A stretch of DNA of 64,000 nucleotides from Pseudomonas sp. DY-1 (GTDB taxonomy: Bacteria > Pseudomonadota > Gammaproteobacteria > Pseudomonadales > Pseudomonadaceae). Positions 17,410-26,613 of the stretch are shown here, piece by piece; position 1 is the stretch's first letter; each line of letters begins with the position of its first letter. The notes under the pieces are model-generated. The model did no database searches. It worked only from the letters and a program-made list of their open reading frames with translations, and had not been told where the DNA came from. The translations under genes were made by a program, and so were the position numbers. The DNA is taken from the NCBI RefSeq assembly GCF_003626975.1, contig NZ_CP032616.1:868001-932000 (forward strand). The letters run 5' to 3'.

Positions 17410-17766
17410 TCAGAGGAAGGCCTTGGAGTAGGTGCCGCGCTCCATGTCCTGCATCTGCACGCTGAGCTGCACATCCAGGCCGTCGGGCTTGCTGAAATTC
17501 TGCTCGATGGCTTCCAGCACGCCACGGGAGAGCGCCTGCTTGACGTTCTCCGGGCGACCGGAAAGCAGCCACAGCGTGGCATGCACGAAGCCTCGACCAT
17601 CGCTGGTGGTGCCCACCAGGAAATGCTCGTGGCGTACGGCGCGGCTCTTGATGTCCGCTTCGGAGAAATGGCCGGTTTCGGCCAGGAAGCCATTGCAGGC
17701 TGCGAGGGTGGCGGCGGCATCGAAGCCGGGGAGGTTCGCGCTGTATTCGATGACGAGATGGGGCAT
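17410..17766 (-). CDS. 5-carboxymethyl-2-hydroxymuconate isomerase family (tautomerase fold)
   Basis: This 118-residue protein begins MPHLVIEYSANL. Removal of Met would expose the catalytic Pro1 of the tautomerase/CHMI (HpaF) superfamily. RAVRHEHFLVG and FVHATLWLLSGRP also fit the family. HpaF isomerises an intermediate of homoprotocatechuate degradation, but no other hpa gene is nearby, so the substrate is open. A ribosome site (AGGAACG) precedes the ATG at 17766, which is chosen over a longer open frame that reaches 18021. Confidence 0.87.
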   Translation of the reverse strand: MPHLVIEYSANLPGFDAAATLAACNGFLAETGHFSEADIKSRAVRHEHFLVGTTSDGRGFVHATLWLLSGRPENVKQALSRGVLEAIEQNFSKPDGLDVQLSVQMQDMERGTYSKAFL

Positions 17767-17807
17767 GGGGCGTTCCTGTTCTTTAGGTTGATCGTGTCCC
17801 GCTCGCC

Positions 17808-18071
17808 TCAGGCGCCCGGCTGTGAAGCGCTTTCCGCCTCCAGGGCGTGCCACAGCAAAGGCACCGCGCCCACTGGGAGGCGTCCGCCCGGGCCCCGGAG
17901 AATGCCGAACACCTCTTTCCGCAGGTGCGCCAGGTCGGTGTGGATCAGCCGCGCGTAGCGAATCGCGCAGTGGCCCAGGTCGTTGGCTTCCAGTCCCTGG
18001 CGGGTGCGATTGAACAGGCACAGCTGCTTCAGGCGCAAGCGGGAAACCAGTGCTGGGAGGGCAGCGATCAT
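17808..18071 (-). pseudogene. Remnant of a LysR-family regulator with internal and C-terminal deletions
   Basis: The 87-residue open frame reads like a LysR N-terminus with its middle removed. RLRLKQLCLF (start of the HTH) runs straight into RTRQGLEANDLGHCAI and ARLIHTDLAHLRKEV, which in intact proteins follow about 40 residues later, after the recognition helix. GGRLPVGAVPLL then starts the effector domain, which is cut off. It is divergent from the AraD1/aldehyde dehydrogenase remnants, the usual arrangement in sugar-acid catabolic operons, so it was probably their regulator. Confidence 0.7.
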
Positions 18072-18174
18072 GGGGGATGACTAAAGGTTATCGCGGGATC
18101 AGAAGCTCTCATTAGGCAGGCCTGCCGGGGATTCGTAAAGTCCCCGCCAACACCCAGCAATGAGAGTCATCGTC

Positions 18175-18426
18175 ATGAGACTGATCCAGTTCGAGAGCAC
18201 ATCCGGCCAGCGCCATGTGGGCGTGATCGAGGGCGAGAGGGGGCGGTTGGTGCGCGGAGCCGCCACCACCCGCGCCCTGGCCCTGGCCGCCATCGCGGCG
18301 CGCTCCGGCCTGCAGGACGAAGTCCTGACTCGCGGCACCGAGCCCGGACCGAACTACCGCTTACTACTGGAATCCGCCGTTCGCGATGGCCACCTTCAAC
18401 CCACCAGGTCAGGGAGACGAGCATGA
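18175..18426 (+). pseudogene. Truncated AraD1-like (FAH superfamily) gene, N-terminal fragment
   Basis: The frame begins MRLIQFESTSGQRHVGVI and continues to RGTEPGPNYRLLLESAVRDG. This matches the first 70-80 residues of AraD1-type 2-keto-3-deoxy-sugar-acid dehydratases, normally over 300 residues long. It then stops and runs into the aldehyde dehydrogenase start (ATG 18423). The catalytic FAH domain is missing, which indicates a deletion that joined the fragment to the next gene. The product is expected to be inactive. Confidence 0.65.
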
Positions 18427-20079
18427 CCGTCATCACTGGTTTCAACTTCATCGCTGGCGGCCGCAGCGCCGCCGGCGCCGTCACCGTGCAGAGCTTCGAT
18501 GCCACCAGCGGCGAAGCGCTGCCCCATGCCTTCCACCAGGCCACCGAAGCCGAGGTGGATGCCGCGGCGCGAGCTGCCGAGTCGGTCTATCCCGCTTTTC
18601 GCAGCCTGCCTGCCAGCCGCCGCGCCGAGTTCCTCGACGCCATTGCCGATGAACTGGACGCCCTGGGCGACGATTTCATCGCCACCGTGTGCCGCGAAAC
18701 CGCGCTGCCAACCGGCCGCATCCAGGGCGAGCGCGGCCGCACCAGTGGCCAGATGCGCCTGTTCGCCACCGTGCTGCGCCGGGGCGATTTCTATGGCGCC
18801 CGCATCGACCGTGCGTTGCCGGAGCGCAAACCCCTGCCGCGCCCGGACCTGCGCCAGTACCGCATCGGTGTCGGCCCGGTTGCCGTGTTCGGCGCCAGTA
18901 ACTTCCCCCTGGCCTTCTCCACGGCCGGTGGCGACACCGCCGCTGCCCTGGCCGCTGGTTGCCCGGTGGTGTTCAAGGCCCACAGCGGCCACATGGCAAC
19001 TGCCGAATGGGTGGCCGATGCCATCGTTCGCGCGGCAGAGAAAACCGCCATGCCGGCGGGGGTGTTCAACATGATCTACGGCGGCGGAGTCGGCGAGTGG
19101 CTGGTCAAGCACCCGGCGATCCAGGCCGTGGGCTTCACGGGTTCTCTGCGCGGCGGTCGTGCCCTCTGCGACAAGGCAGCGGCGCGTCCGCAGCCGATCC
19201 CGGTGTTCGCCGAGATGAGCAGCATCAACCCGGTCCTGCTGTTGCCCGAAGCCCTCAAGGCCCGTGGTGAGCAGGGTCGCTTCGCCGAGATGAGCAGCAT
19301 CCCGCGTCCTCGCTGTGCCGCACCCGAAGGCGCCGTGTGAGCAGGTCGCCGCCGAACTGGCCGCTTCCGTGGTGCTGGGGGCAGGGCAGTTCTGCACCAA
19401 TCCTGGCCTGGTGATCGGCATCCGTTCGCCGGAGTTCAGTGCCTTCCTCGAACGTTTCGCCTCTCTCATGAGCGACCAACCGGCGCAGTCCCTGCTCAAC
19501 GCTGGCGGCCTGAAGAGTTACTGCCATGGCCTGGAGAACCTTCACCAACACCCCGGCATCACTCACCTGGCGGGCAACCGGCAGGAAGGCAGCAAGGCCC
19601 AGGCCCAGCTGTTCAAGGCCAAGGCCAGCCTGCTGCTGGACGGGGATGAACTGCTTCAGGAGGAAGTATTCGGTCCTGCGACCGTGGTCGTCGAAGTGGC
19701 CGACAAGGCCGAACTCACCCGCGCCCTCCAGGGATTGCGCGGCCAGCTCACCGCCACCCTGATCGCCGAACCGACCGACCTCGCCGCCTTCGGTGAGCTT
19801 TCCAGCCTGCTGGAGCAGAAGGTCGGACGCTTGCTGCTCAACGGTTACCCGACCGGCGTGGAAGTCTGCGATGCCATGGTTCATGGTGGGCCGTACCCGG
19901 CCACCTCTGATGCACGCGGCACCTCGGTCGGAACCTTCGCCATCGACCGTTTCCTGCGTCCGGTGTGCTACCAGAATTACCCGGACGCGTTGCTGCCGGA
20001 CGCGCTGAAGGACGCCAATCCGCTGGGCATTCAGCGGTTGGTTGACGGGCAGAGTACGCGCGACGCACTCCAGGGGTGA
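18423..20079 (+). pseudogene. Alpha-ketoglutaric semialdehyde (2,5-dioxovalerate) dehydrogenase, frameshifted
   Basis: Two frames together cover a full aldehyde dehydrogenase. Residues from MTVITGFNFIAGG to about EALKARGEQ are in the first frame (18423-19340). From EQVAAELAASVVLGAGQFC, with the catalytic Cys, to the C-terminus the second frame continues to 20079. Motifs include VFGASNFPLAFS and GFTGSLRGG (cofactor binding) and LLNGYPTGVEV near the end. A 70-nt insertion at 19275-19344, an imperfect copy of the preceding segment, causes a +1 shift and a premature TGA at 19338-19340. The family acts last in pentose and aldarate oxidation, giving 2-oxoglutarate, which fits the AraD1 remnant upstream. 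Confidence 0.85.
19206..19344. repeat. Imperfect tandem duplication that breaks the aldehyde dehydrogenase gene
   Basis: TTCGCCGAGATGAGCAGCAT occurs at 19206-19225 and again at 19281-19300. The sequence after each copy is similar (CCCGGTCCTGCTG.. versus CCCGCGTCCTCGCTG..) and both end in TGAGCAGG. The second copy has many small indels. The net insertion is 70 nt, not a multiple of three. Confidence 0.85.
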
Positions 20080-20209
20080 CTCGTCGGGGCCACCACTGAA
20101 TCTCCATCCGGTGCGACGCCCGAGGCACGCGCCGTGTGGGGGATGCCGGCTTCATTCCGGGGGCTGCTAGATTCAGGAAGGTCGGCGAAGGTCCGGAGAT
20201 CATTCCACC

Positions 20210-20545
20210 ATGACTGAAGAACAGCAGAAAAAACGGCTGGATGACGATATTTGCGTCCATATCTTTGCTGCATCGGCGGCGATGGTCGGCGTCTGCATTA
20301 CCGTCATCGGCATCTTCCAGGTCGTGGTTGCACTCAAACGCGAGGACGCGGTCGGGGACGACCTGCTGGCAATCAACGCCATCCTCTACCTGACCACGGC
20401 AATCCTCTCCTACTGGGGCCTGCGAACGCGGAAGTTGAATCGCAATCACCTGCTGGAACAGGTGAGCGATGCCTTGTTCCTGATCGCCCTGGCCTTCACC
20501 ACAGTGGTTGCCGGCCTGATTGCCTGGACCATTACCCTGGATTGA
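20210..20545 (+). CDS. Small inner-membrane protein of unknown function
   Basis: This 111-residue protein has about three hydrophobic helices: VHIFAASAAMVGVCITVIGI, then LLAINAILYLTTAILSYWGL, then LFLIALAFTTVVAGLIAW. A charged N-terminus (MTEEQQKKRLDDD) and a central loop KREDAVGDD separate them. It resembles small DUF-type membrane proteins with a TM-TM-TM layout. I do not recognise a function. It is convergent with the SleB-like gene. The 130-bp gap before it (20080-20209) holds no recognisable feature. Confidence 0.75.
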   Translation: MTEEQQKKRLDDDICVHIFAASAAMVGVCITVIGIFQVVVALKREDAVGDDLLAINAILYLTTAILSYWGLRTRKLNRNHLLEQVSDALFLIALAFTTVVAGLIAWTITLD

Positions 20546-20560
20546 GTCGAACTTTTCGAT

Positions 20561-21196
20561 TCAGTCGTCCGTCCCTGCGCGCGGCTTGGCTGCGGGGCTC
20601 GGGGTGTAGAACAGGAAACGCCTGGTCTGCGCAGTCTCGACGTACTCGTGGGCCCAATCCGGTGAAACGTCGCGGTCATGGAAGTACAGCGCGCCGCCGG
20701 TGCGGTCCTTCAGTTGGCCGTTGAGCGCCTTGCGCGCAATTTCCGTGGCCAGTTCGTAGCGATCTTCCTCCACCACTTCGTCGGGGCGGCCGTCGCACCA
20801 CCAGGAAAACTGGCAGCTCTTGGTTTCCGAACCCTGCTTGACCACGGCGCAGACCGTATCGGGAAAGTCGTCGCTGGCCAGCCGGTTCATCACGACATTG
20901 GCGACCGCCTCCATTTCGTGCGGCGGCTCGCCCTTGGCTTCCCAGTAGATGGAGCGGGCGAGGCAGGTGATGGCGTCATCCAATGGCGCCTCGCCAGCCG
21001 GGTCAACCGCTTGTGCCTCGCTGGGGGTAATGGGGGCGGTCTTGCCGCTGGTTGGTGGTTCGTCCCTGGCTGCCTTATCTTCCAGAACTTCGGCTTTGTT
21101 CTCTGCCGCCTGGGCCTTCTGCTGAGTGTCTGTGGCTGATGCGTAACCCCCCAGGAGCAAGGCGGCTACGCAGAGTGACCCTGCTATCCAGCGCAT
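20561..21196 (-). CDS. SleB-like cell wall hydrolase
   Basis: This protein of about 211 residues has an N-terminal signal sequence (MRWIAGSLCVAALLLGGYASA), a low-complexity A/E/K-rich linker and a C-terminal Hydrolase_2 (SleB) domain. Domain motifs are CLARSIYWEAKGEP with the catalytic Glu, EAVANVVMNR and CQFSWWCDG. These enzymes are lytic transglycosylases acting on peptidoglycan. The frame stays open to 21337, but the ATG at 21196 (GAGG upstream) gives the signal peptide at the very N-terminus. Confidence 0.88.
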   Translation of the reverse strand: MRWIAGSLCVAALLLGGYASATDTQQKAQAAENKAEVLEDKAARDEPPTSGKTAPITPSEAQAVDPAGEAPLDDAITCLARSIYWEAKGEPPHEMEAVANVVMNRLASDDFPDTVCAVVKQGSETKSCQFSWWCDGRPDEVVEEDRYELATEIARKALNGQLKDRTGGALYFHDRDVSPDWAHEYVETAQTRRFLFYTPSPAAKPRAGTDD

Positions 21197-21399
21197 GTTG
21201 GACCTCGCTGATGCCATGACATCGAAGCCGTCACGTGACAGCGAGGAACGGGACGGCAGTCGGCGAGTATGCGTCGCTGGGCAGACCCGCTTGAGGGATA
21301 GACTGCGCCCCCTGCTATTCATTCCAACTAAAGGCACTGGAGCCCACGGGCGGCGTGGCGTCTCGCTGTTTCACCCGTTTTGTTCAGGGTGCCTGGTGG

Positions 21400-23195
21400 T
21401 CAGTGTTCCATCACATAGGTGCCGGGCGCTGCGCAGAGTGGCGGGTACTTGCGCGAGCCGGCTTTCTTCGGTGCCGCAAGGCTCTCGCCCGAGCGTTGCT
21501 GGATCCACTCACGCCAATGGGACCACCAACTGCCCTGTTGCCGCTCGCCGGCGTTCTGCAACCAGGATTCCGGGTCGCTGAAACTGGCCGGCGCTGCATA
21601 GTAGAACGACTTCGGATTGCCCGGTGGGTTGACCAGGCTCTGCAGGTGCCCGGCATTGGACAGCACGTAGGTGGCGTCCTCGCCGAACAGGCGGGCCGTG
21701 CCGTAGCAGCCTTGCCACGGCGTGATGTGGTCGGTGGTGCCGCCGATCACGTAGGCACCGACCTTCACCTGGGTCATGTCGATGGATTCGCCGGCAATCG
21801 AAAGGGTTCCCGGATTGCTGTAGGGGTTCTGCTGGACCAGATCGAGGTAGTCCGCATGCAACTGTGCCGGCAAACGTGTGGTGTCGTTGTTCCAGGCGAG
21901 GATATCGAAGGCGGGCGGCTTGTTGCCCAGCAGGTAGTTGTTGACCCAGTAGTTCCAGATCAGGTCGTTGGGGCGCATCCAGGCGAACATACGCGCCATG
22001 TCCTGGCCGCTCAGCACGCCCTTGCGCTTCGAACTGGCCTTGGCGGCACGCAGCGCGGCCGGAGTCGCGAATAGCCCGAGGGTGGTGTCGTCCAGCGCGG
22101 ACGGCATGTCGAGCACGCACACTGCCCAGCTGGTATTGGCCACCTTGTGGCCCTCACCACGGGCCGCGAGCCAGCCCAGGTAGGCCGCCAACGTGATTCC
22201 GCCGGAACAGGAGCCCCACATGTTCACGTCCGGGCTGCCGGTGATCTGGCGCGCCACATCCACCGCCTGATCGAGGCACAGGGCGTATTCGGACAGACCC
22301 CAGTCGCGGTGGTGCTCGCTGGTGGGGTTGCGCCAGCTGATGATGAACAGGTTCACGCCGCTGTCCTGGATCCACTTGATCAGGCTTTTTTCCGGAGCGA
22401 GGTCGATGGCGTAGTACTTGTTTATCTGCGGCGGTGACATCACCAGGGGCCGCGCATAGGCGCTCCCGGTAGTGGGCGCGAACTGCAGCAGCTCGAACAT
22501 CTCGTTACGGAACACCACCTCACCCTTGGATGTGGCGATGTTCTCCCCGACCTTGAACGATGTGCTGTCGACCTGCGACGCGGCAGCCCACGCTTGCCCA
22601 GGATGTCCTGGGCGAAGTGCCGAATGCCCCTGGCCAGGCTCAGGCCGCCTGTATCCACCAGCTTGCGCAAGGCCGCGGGGTTGGTAAGCGGTGAGTTGCT
22701 GGGGGCAATCGCGTCGGCCAGCAGGGACGCGACGAATTGGGCCCGGCTCTTTTCCAGCGGCGGTAGATCAGTGGATTCGATGAAACGGTTGAACTCGCCC
22801 TGGCCAGCCAGGTAGCTCTGCAACAGGGCACGCAGGAAGACGTTGGATTGCCATGCCGGATCAGCGAAACGCTTGTCCTTGGGGTCGGGTGCAATGGTGG
22901 AAGTGCCGCCGACGATGGCGCGCAGTTCCTTCAGGTACCCGCCCAGATGGGCGCCGGCCTTCAGCGGCGACTGGCCGAGTGCCTTGAGCAGATAGCCGGC
23001 CGAGCCCGCCAGGTCCGCCGCACGCACGCTGACCAGCGGATTGCCTGCCAGGGTCTGGTTCGTCGCCGTGCCAATCAGTTCATGTTGCTGCGGGTTGCAG
23101 GGGGGGGCGGCGTCTTTGCGGGGGCGACGTGGTTTGGTTGCTGCGGGGCGTTGCCTGGCAGTAGCGGTCTTCGGCGTACGGGGGGATTGGCTCAT
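21400..23195 (-). pseudogene. phaC: Class II poly(3-hydroxyalkanoate) synthase PhaC, frameshifted
   Basis: The N-terminal frame (start ATG 23195; to about LGKRGLP) and the C-terminal frame (VDSTSFKVGENIA to stop 21400) together encode about 597 residues of a PHA synthase. It has the lipase-like box WGSCSGGI with the nucleophile Cys, GGTTDHITPW with the catalytic Asp and SNAGHLQSLVNPP with the catalytic His. The break is at about 22579-22582. There CTGCCG-CG-TCGCAG appears to carry two extra bases relative to the expected GLPSQVD. The first 40 residues are unusually basic and Pro/Ala-rich. No phaZ, phaD, phaF or phaI lies nearby, so this is a stand-alone paralogue. A sequencing error cannot be excluded. 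Confidence 0.85.
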
Positions 23196-23522
23196 GAAAC
23201 TCTCATTTTTCTTGTTCGGAAACGGTGGACGGCAGCGACTCTAGGCCCCATGGGGCGCGGGAATCGTGCATCCCACGACAGGCGTTTTTCATTTCATGAC
23301 AGGGGGCGGGCGGTCCGACGAGCGCGCGCCATTCCAAGGAGCGGAGGGCCGCGAATAGCCGAATTGGCCTGGTTGCAGGCGTCGGTGCGCGTCGGGCCTG
23401 TCAGGCGCAGACCCTCGCGGGAGAGAAAAACGGGGGAGAAGGGTGGGAGGCCCGCCTGCGTTACCCGGCCTGCGAGCCCATGACCCTCGCCAGGTTTTCT
23501 GGCTGCGGCACGCCCTGCTGTA
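23196..23522. other. Non-coding gap between phaC and the TlpA-like gene
   Basis: This 327-bp GC-rich stretch contains no credible gene on either strand and no strong terminator. It must hold the phaC promoter, but no clear -10/-35 pair was seen. Confidence 0.4.
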
Positions 23523-24335
23523 CTACTTTCCCTGCTCTTCGAGGGATTCCAGGGCGCGCGCCAGGCTTGCCTGCGAAAGTTCACCCAGGTGGCTGCCGAT
23601 CTGGCGGCCACCGGTGTCGTAGAACAGCGTGGTGGGCAGCGCCATGGAGCCCACCCGCTGGCCCAGCCGGTTGCCGCTATCGAGCAGGACGTTGTCCAGG
23701 GCCAGACTTTCACCATCCAGGAAACGGCTGACGGCTTCAGCTGTCTCGCCCTGATTGACGAAGAGGAACAGCGTGTCGGGATGGGCGGCCTGCGCTGCAG
23801 CCAGCACTGGCATCTCGCGTCGGCAAGGTGGGCACCAAGTGGCCCAGAGATTGATCACCAGCGGCTTGCCGGCAAGGTTGTGCAATGCCACGGGGCGACC
23901 CTCGATATCCATCAGGGCCAGTTCCGGCAGGCGTGTGCCGCGATCGAGTGCGTGCCAGGTGAGGGTGCCCAGCCCCCAACTCGCCACGCCAACAGCCATG
24001 GCGATGCCCAGCGGCTTGCGTATGGCGGGCATGCGCCACAGCAGCCAGCCACCCAGGAGCAGGGCGGCAAGCACGCCCGGCCAAGCAATGAAACCGCCGT
24101 CGCGGATGTCGATCACCCGCCAGGGCTCCTCGCGGAAGTGCTCGAAATAGGCAACCACGAAGGCCAGTCTCGCCACCAGCAACGCCAACAGCAGCAGGCG
24201 GAATAGCCAGCGCTCCGGGTTTTGGCCGTTGCGTCGGCCTATCCACCAGCCGGTGAGGGTGGCCAGCAGCAGGCTACCGAGAATCAGCACATGGGGCAGT
24301 GCCAGGGCCAGGGGTCCAATGTTCAGGGTCAGCAT
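23523..24335 (-). CDS. Lgt-like membrane domain fused to a TlpA-type thioredoxin
   Basis: This protein has about 270 residues. The N-terminal half contains four hydrophobic segments (for example LPHVLILGSLLLATLTGWWI and LFRLLLLALLVARLAFVVAY) with VIDIRDGGFIAWPGVLA. That last block resembles the prolipoprotein diacylglyceryl transferase membrane core. The C-terminal half (from about residue 135) is a TlpA/ResA-type thioredoxin with NLWATWCPPCRREMP (WCPPC) and the cis-Pro segment SMALPTTLFYD. It is probably an inner-membrane periplasmic thiol-disulfide reductase. Its start overlaps the helicase stop by 7 nt, implying translational coupling. The frame is open to 24710, but that part is shadow sequence inside the helicase gene. 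Confidence 0.87.
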   Translation of the reverse strand: MLTLNIGPLALALPHVLILGSLLLATLTGWWIGRRNGQNPERWLFRLLLLALLVARLAFVVAYFEHFREEPWRVIDIRDGGFIAWPGVLAALLLGGWLLWRMPAIRKPLGIAMAVGVASWGLGTLTWHALDRGTRLPELALMDIEGRPVALHNLAGKPLVINLWATWCPPCRREMPVLAAAQAAHPDTLFLFVNQGETAEAVSRFLDGESLALDNVLLDSGNRLGQRVGSMALPTTLFYDTGGRQIGSHLGELSQASLARALESLEEQGK

Positions 24336-26260
24336 CGGCCACTCCGAGCCAATACTTCGACCGCCCCCTGCACCTTGTTCGTGTACCAGATCACCCGGCT
24401 CACGCCACGCGTGATGGCCACGTAGGCCAGACGCAGGCTTTCGTCCTGCATGGCCTGGTCGTAGCTGTTGCGGAAGAACCCCGAGTAGGCATAGAGCGCA
24501 TTGCGCAGCGGGTGTTTCTCCGGCGGTGCGCAGTCGTCGACGATGATCGCCACTTCCGCCTGCAAGCCCTTGGCTCGGTGGATGCTGTAGGCTCGCACCG
24601 GCAGCGCCGAATCGAGCTGGGCCTGTATCTGCCGGAGTGGTTCGTTGCGCCGGGAGAGCAGCAGCACGGGATTGCGGTCGGCATTCGTGCGGCTCGCCAC
24701 ATGGGTGCACTGGGCCTGGATGTCCTGCACCAGCTCGGGCAGGCGCGTCTTGAGGTCGAAGCGGCTCACCAGCTTCACACCGTGGTCGCCTGGCTGCATG
24801 GCCTTGAACGCCTTGCTGCCCTTGGCCTGCTTGAAGGCCACGCCCTCCAGCACCGCTTCACCATCCCGCAGAATCGGCTCGATGGAGCGGTAGTTGGTTT
24901 CCAGCGTCAGCACGGTGCTCTTCTTCGTCTTGCCCTTGCTGGGGAAGTGTCGGTCGAAGTCCATGAACAGCTCCGGCGAGCTGCCACGCCAGCCGTAGAT
25001 GGACTGCCAGTCGTCGCCAATGGCCATCAGGCTTACCGTTTGACCCTGTCGCGCCAGCGCGCGATGCAGTGCCTGCAGCCACTGGACGATCTGCGGCGAG
25101 ATGTCCTGGAACTCGTCGATCAGCAGATGGCAGAAGGGCGCCAGGGCCTCGCCGGGCAGGCCGTTACCCTTGGCCAGCACTTCTCCCAGGCGCTGGAAAG
25201 CGGCATTGAAAGTCATCAGTCCCTGCTGTTGCAGCACGGCCTCGAAGTGCTTCCAGAACTGCACCAGGGCCTCGACGAAGGCGCGCTCTCGTGCCGAGCA
25301 GGCCAGGGCTCGGGGTTTCAGGCGGTCGAGGCGGATGCCGATGCTCTCCATGAACCCGGCCTGCATGTAGAAGGCTTCGAATAGCGGCAGCGGGGTGAAT
25401 TCGCCGGCCAGCTTGAAGCTGTCCAGTGGTGCCTTGGGTATCCGTTGGGGCTCGCCCTCGACCGGGGCAGGCAGGGGCGGCAGGTCCAGCAAGCTATGCA
25501 CCCGCTCGCGGAAGTCCGCATTGGCCGCGTAGCAATCCTGGTAGGCCTGCTGCAACAGGCGCTGTTGGGCCGGGCGGAGTCGACCGGCGAGCAGTGGGTT
25601 GTCCAGCTCGCCGCTGCCGGCTTCGTCCAGTTGCTCGAACCAGCGCGGATTGCCCAGCAGCTCCTTGGCCAGGGTGCCCATGGCCGAGTGGAAGGTGCGC
25701 ACGCACTGCCGAGCCTGGGCGGCATCGAAGGGGAACTGCCAGAAGGCCAGAACTCTGAGCAATTGCTCGCGGAGCTGGGCGCAGGAGGCATTGGTAAAGG
25801 AAATGACCGTGAGCCGCTCCGGCGCCACACCCATGTGGCAGAGCATGAAAACCACCCGCAGCACCAGTGTGGTGGACTTGCCGGAACCGGCACCGGCAAA
25901 GATGCGCGTGAGCGGGGCGCGGCCGAGGATCATCGCCCATTGCTCATCGGACGGCGGGCTGACTACCCCGGCGGCCACGGCCTGGACCACGCGCTCGCGC
26001 ATGGCCTCCATCTGCGCGTCGGTCACCTTCATCCGCGCGCCGGCGTAGATGCCTTCGTCGGCAGGTTTCTCCGGCTTGGCGGGGCCATCGCCAGCGGCGG
26101 CCTTCCTGGTGCCTGCGGCCTTGGTCTTGCCGGCACTGGCGGACTTCTTCGCCCTTGGTGTGGGCTTGCGCATCTGGGCGGCCGCTTCACTCTCGGCGCG
26201 CAGGTACTCGGTGGTTCGCGGGAAGTAACGCGCCAGGGCGCGTTTCATGGCAGACAGCAT
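24329..26260 (-). CDS. UvrD/Rep-family (SF1A) DNA helicase
   Basis: This 643-residue helicase has a basic Lys/Ala-rich N-terminal extension (about residues 25-75, PRAKKSASAGKTK). Motif I is FAGAGSGKSTTLV, motif Ia SFTNASCAQL, motif II LLIDEFQDIS, motif III GDDWQSIYGWRGS, motif IV TLETNYRSI, motif V IHRAKGLQAE and motif VI VAITRGVSRVIW. It resembles the UvrD/HelD-like helicases of pseudomonads. The ATG at 26260 is preferred to a GTG at 26281. It is coupled to the downstream TlpA-like gene by a 7-nt overlap, which is a functionally unexpected pair. Confidence 0.9.
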   Translation of the reverse strand: MLSAMKRALARYFPRTTEYLRAESEAAAQMRKPTPRAKKSASAGKTKAAGTRKAAAGDGPAKPEKPADEGIYAGARMKVTDAQMEAMRERVVQAVAAGVVSPPSDEQWAMILGRAPLTRIFAGAGSGKSTTLVLRVVFMLCHMGVAPERLTVISFTNASCAQLREQLLRVLAFWQFPFDAAQARQCVRTFHSAMGTLAKELLGNPRWFEQLDEAGSGELDNPLLAGRLRPAQQRLLQQAYQDCYAANADFRERVHSLLDLPPLPAPVEGEPQRIPKAPLDSFKLAGEFTPLPLFEAFYMQAGFMESIGIRLDRLKPRALACSARERAFVEALVQFWKHFEAVLQQQGLMTFNAAFQRLGEVLAKGNGLPGEALAPFCHLLIDEFQDISPQIVQWLQALHRALARQGQTVSLMAIGDDWQSIYGWRGSSPELFMDFDRHFPSKGKTKKSTVLTLETNYRSIEPILRDGEAVLEGVAFKQAKGSKAFKAMQPGDHGVKLVSRFDLKTRLPELVQDIQAQCTHVASRTNADRNPVLLLSRRNEPLRQIQAQLDSALPVRAYSIHRAKGLQAEVAIIVDDCAPPEKHPLRNALYAYSGFFRNSYDQAMQDESLRLAYVAITRGVSRVIWYTNKVQGAVEVLARSGRC

Positions 26261-26387
26261 TGGATCGATCCCTGTAACCACGACAAAGCGCGGAATTCTA
26301 AGCGCTTTTGCGTGAAGACTGGATGATGGCGGATTGGCTTCAGGGGGCTAGGAGCATGTGGGTATGTGCCCGAGGTCGGCTTTTCCC

Positions 26388-26484
26388 TTGTGGGAGCGAA
26401 TTCATTCGCGAAAGGGCAGCGGAGCTGTCTCTGGGGCTACCGGGCCGGTCTTCGACCTGCATCGCGATTGAAATCGCTCCCACA
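26388..26484. repeat. Long-form REP doublet (BIME-like)
   Basis: Left arm TGTGGGAGCGAATTCATTCG, about 50 bp of spacer and right arm GATTGAAATCGCTCCCACA. Each arm can form its own hairpin and the outer ends are inverted repeats. It lies in the 429-bp gap between the helicase and gluconokinase genes, in which no gene was seen. Confidence 0.8.
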
Positions 26485-26507
26485 GTACCAGCACGGTGCC
26501 ACCGCAC

Positions 26508-26606
26508 TTCGTGGGGGCGAATTCATTCGCCAAGGGTGGCGTAGCCGCCCTGCGAGGTTGGGTTGGCGAACCTGCAGTCCGCCTGGCAATTCAAATCGCC
26601 CCCATG
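26508..26606. repeat. Long-form REP doublet (BIME-like), second copy
   Basis: Left arm CGTGGGGGCGAATTCATTCG and right arm CAATTCAAATCGCCCCCATG, in the same orientation as the copy ending 23 bp upstream. The spacer shares CCTGCxGTCCGCCTG with the other long-form copies. Confidence 0.8.
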
Positions 26607-26613
26607 GTTGCCC

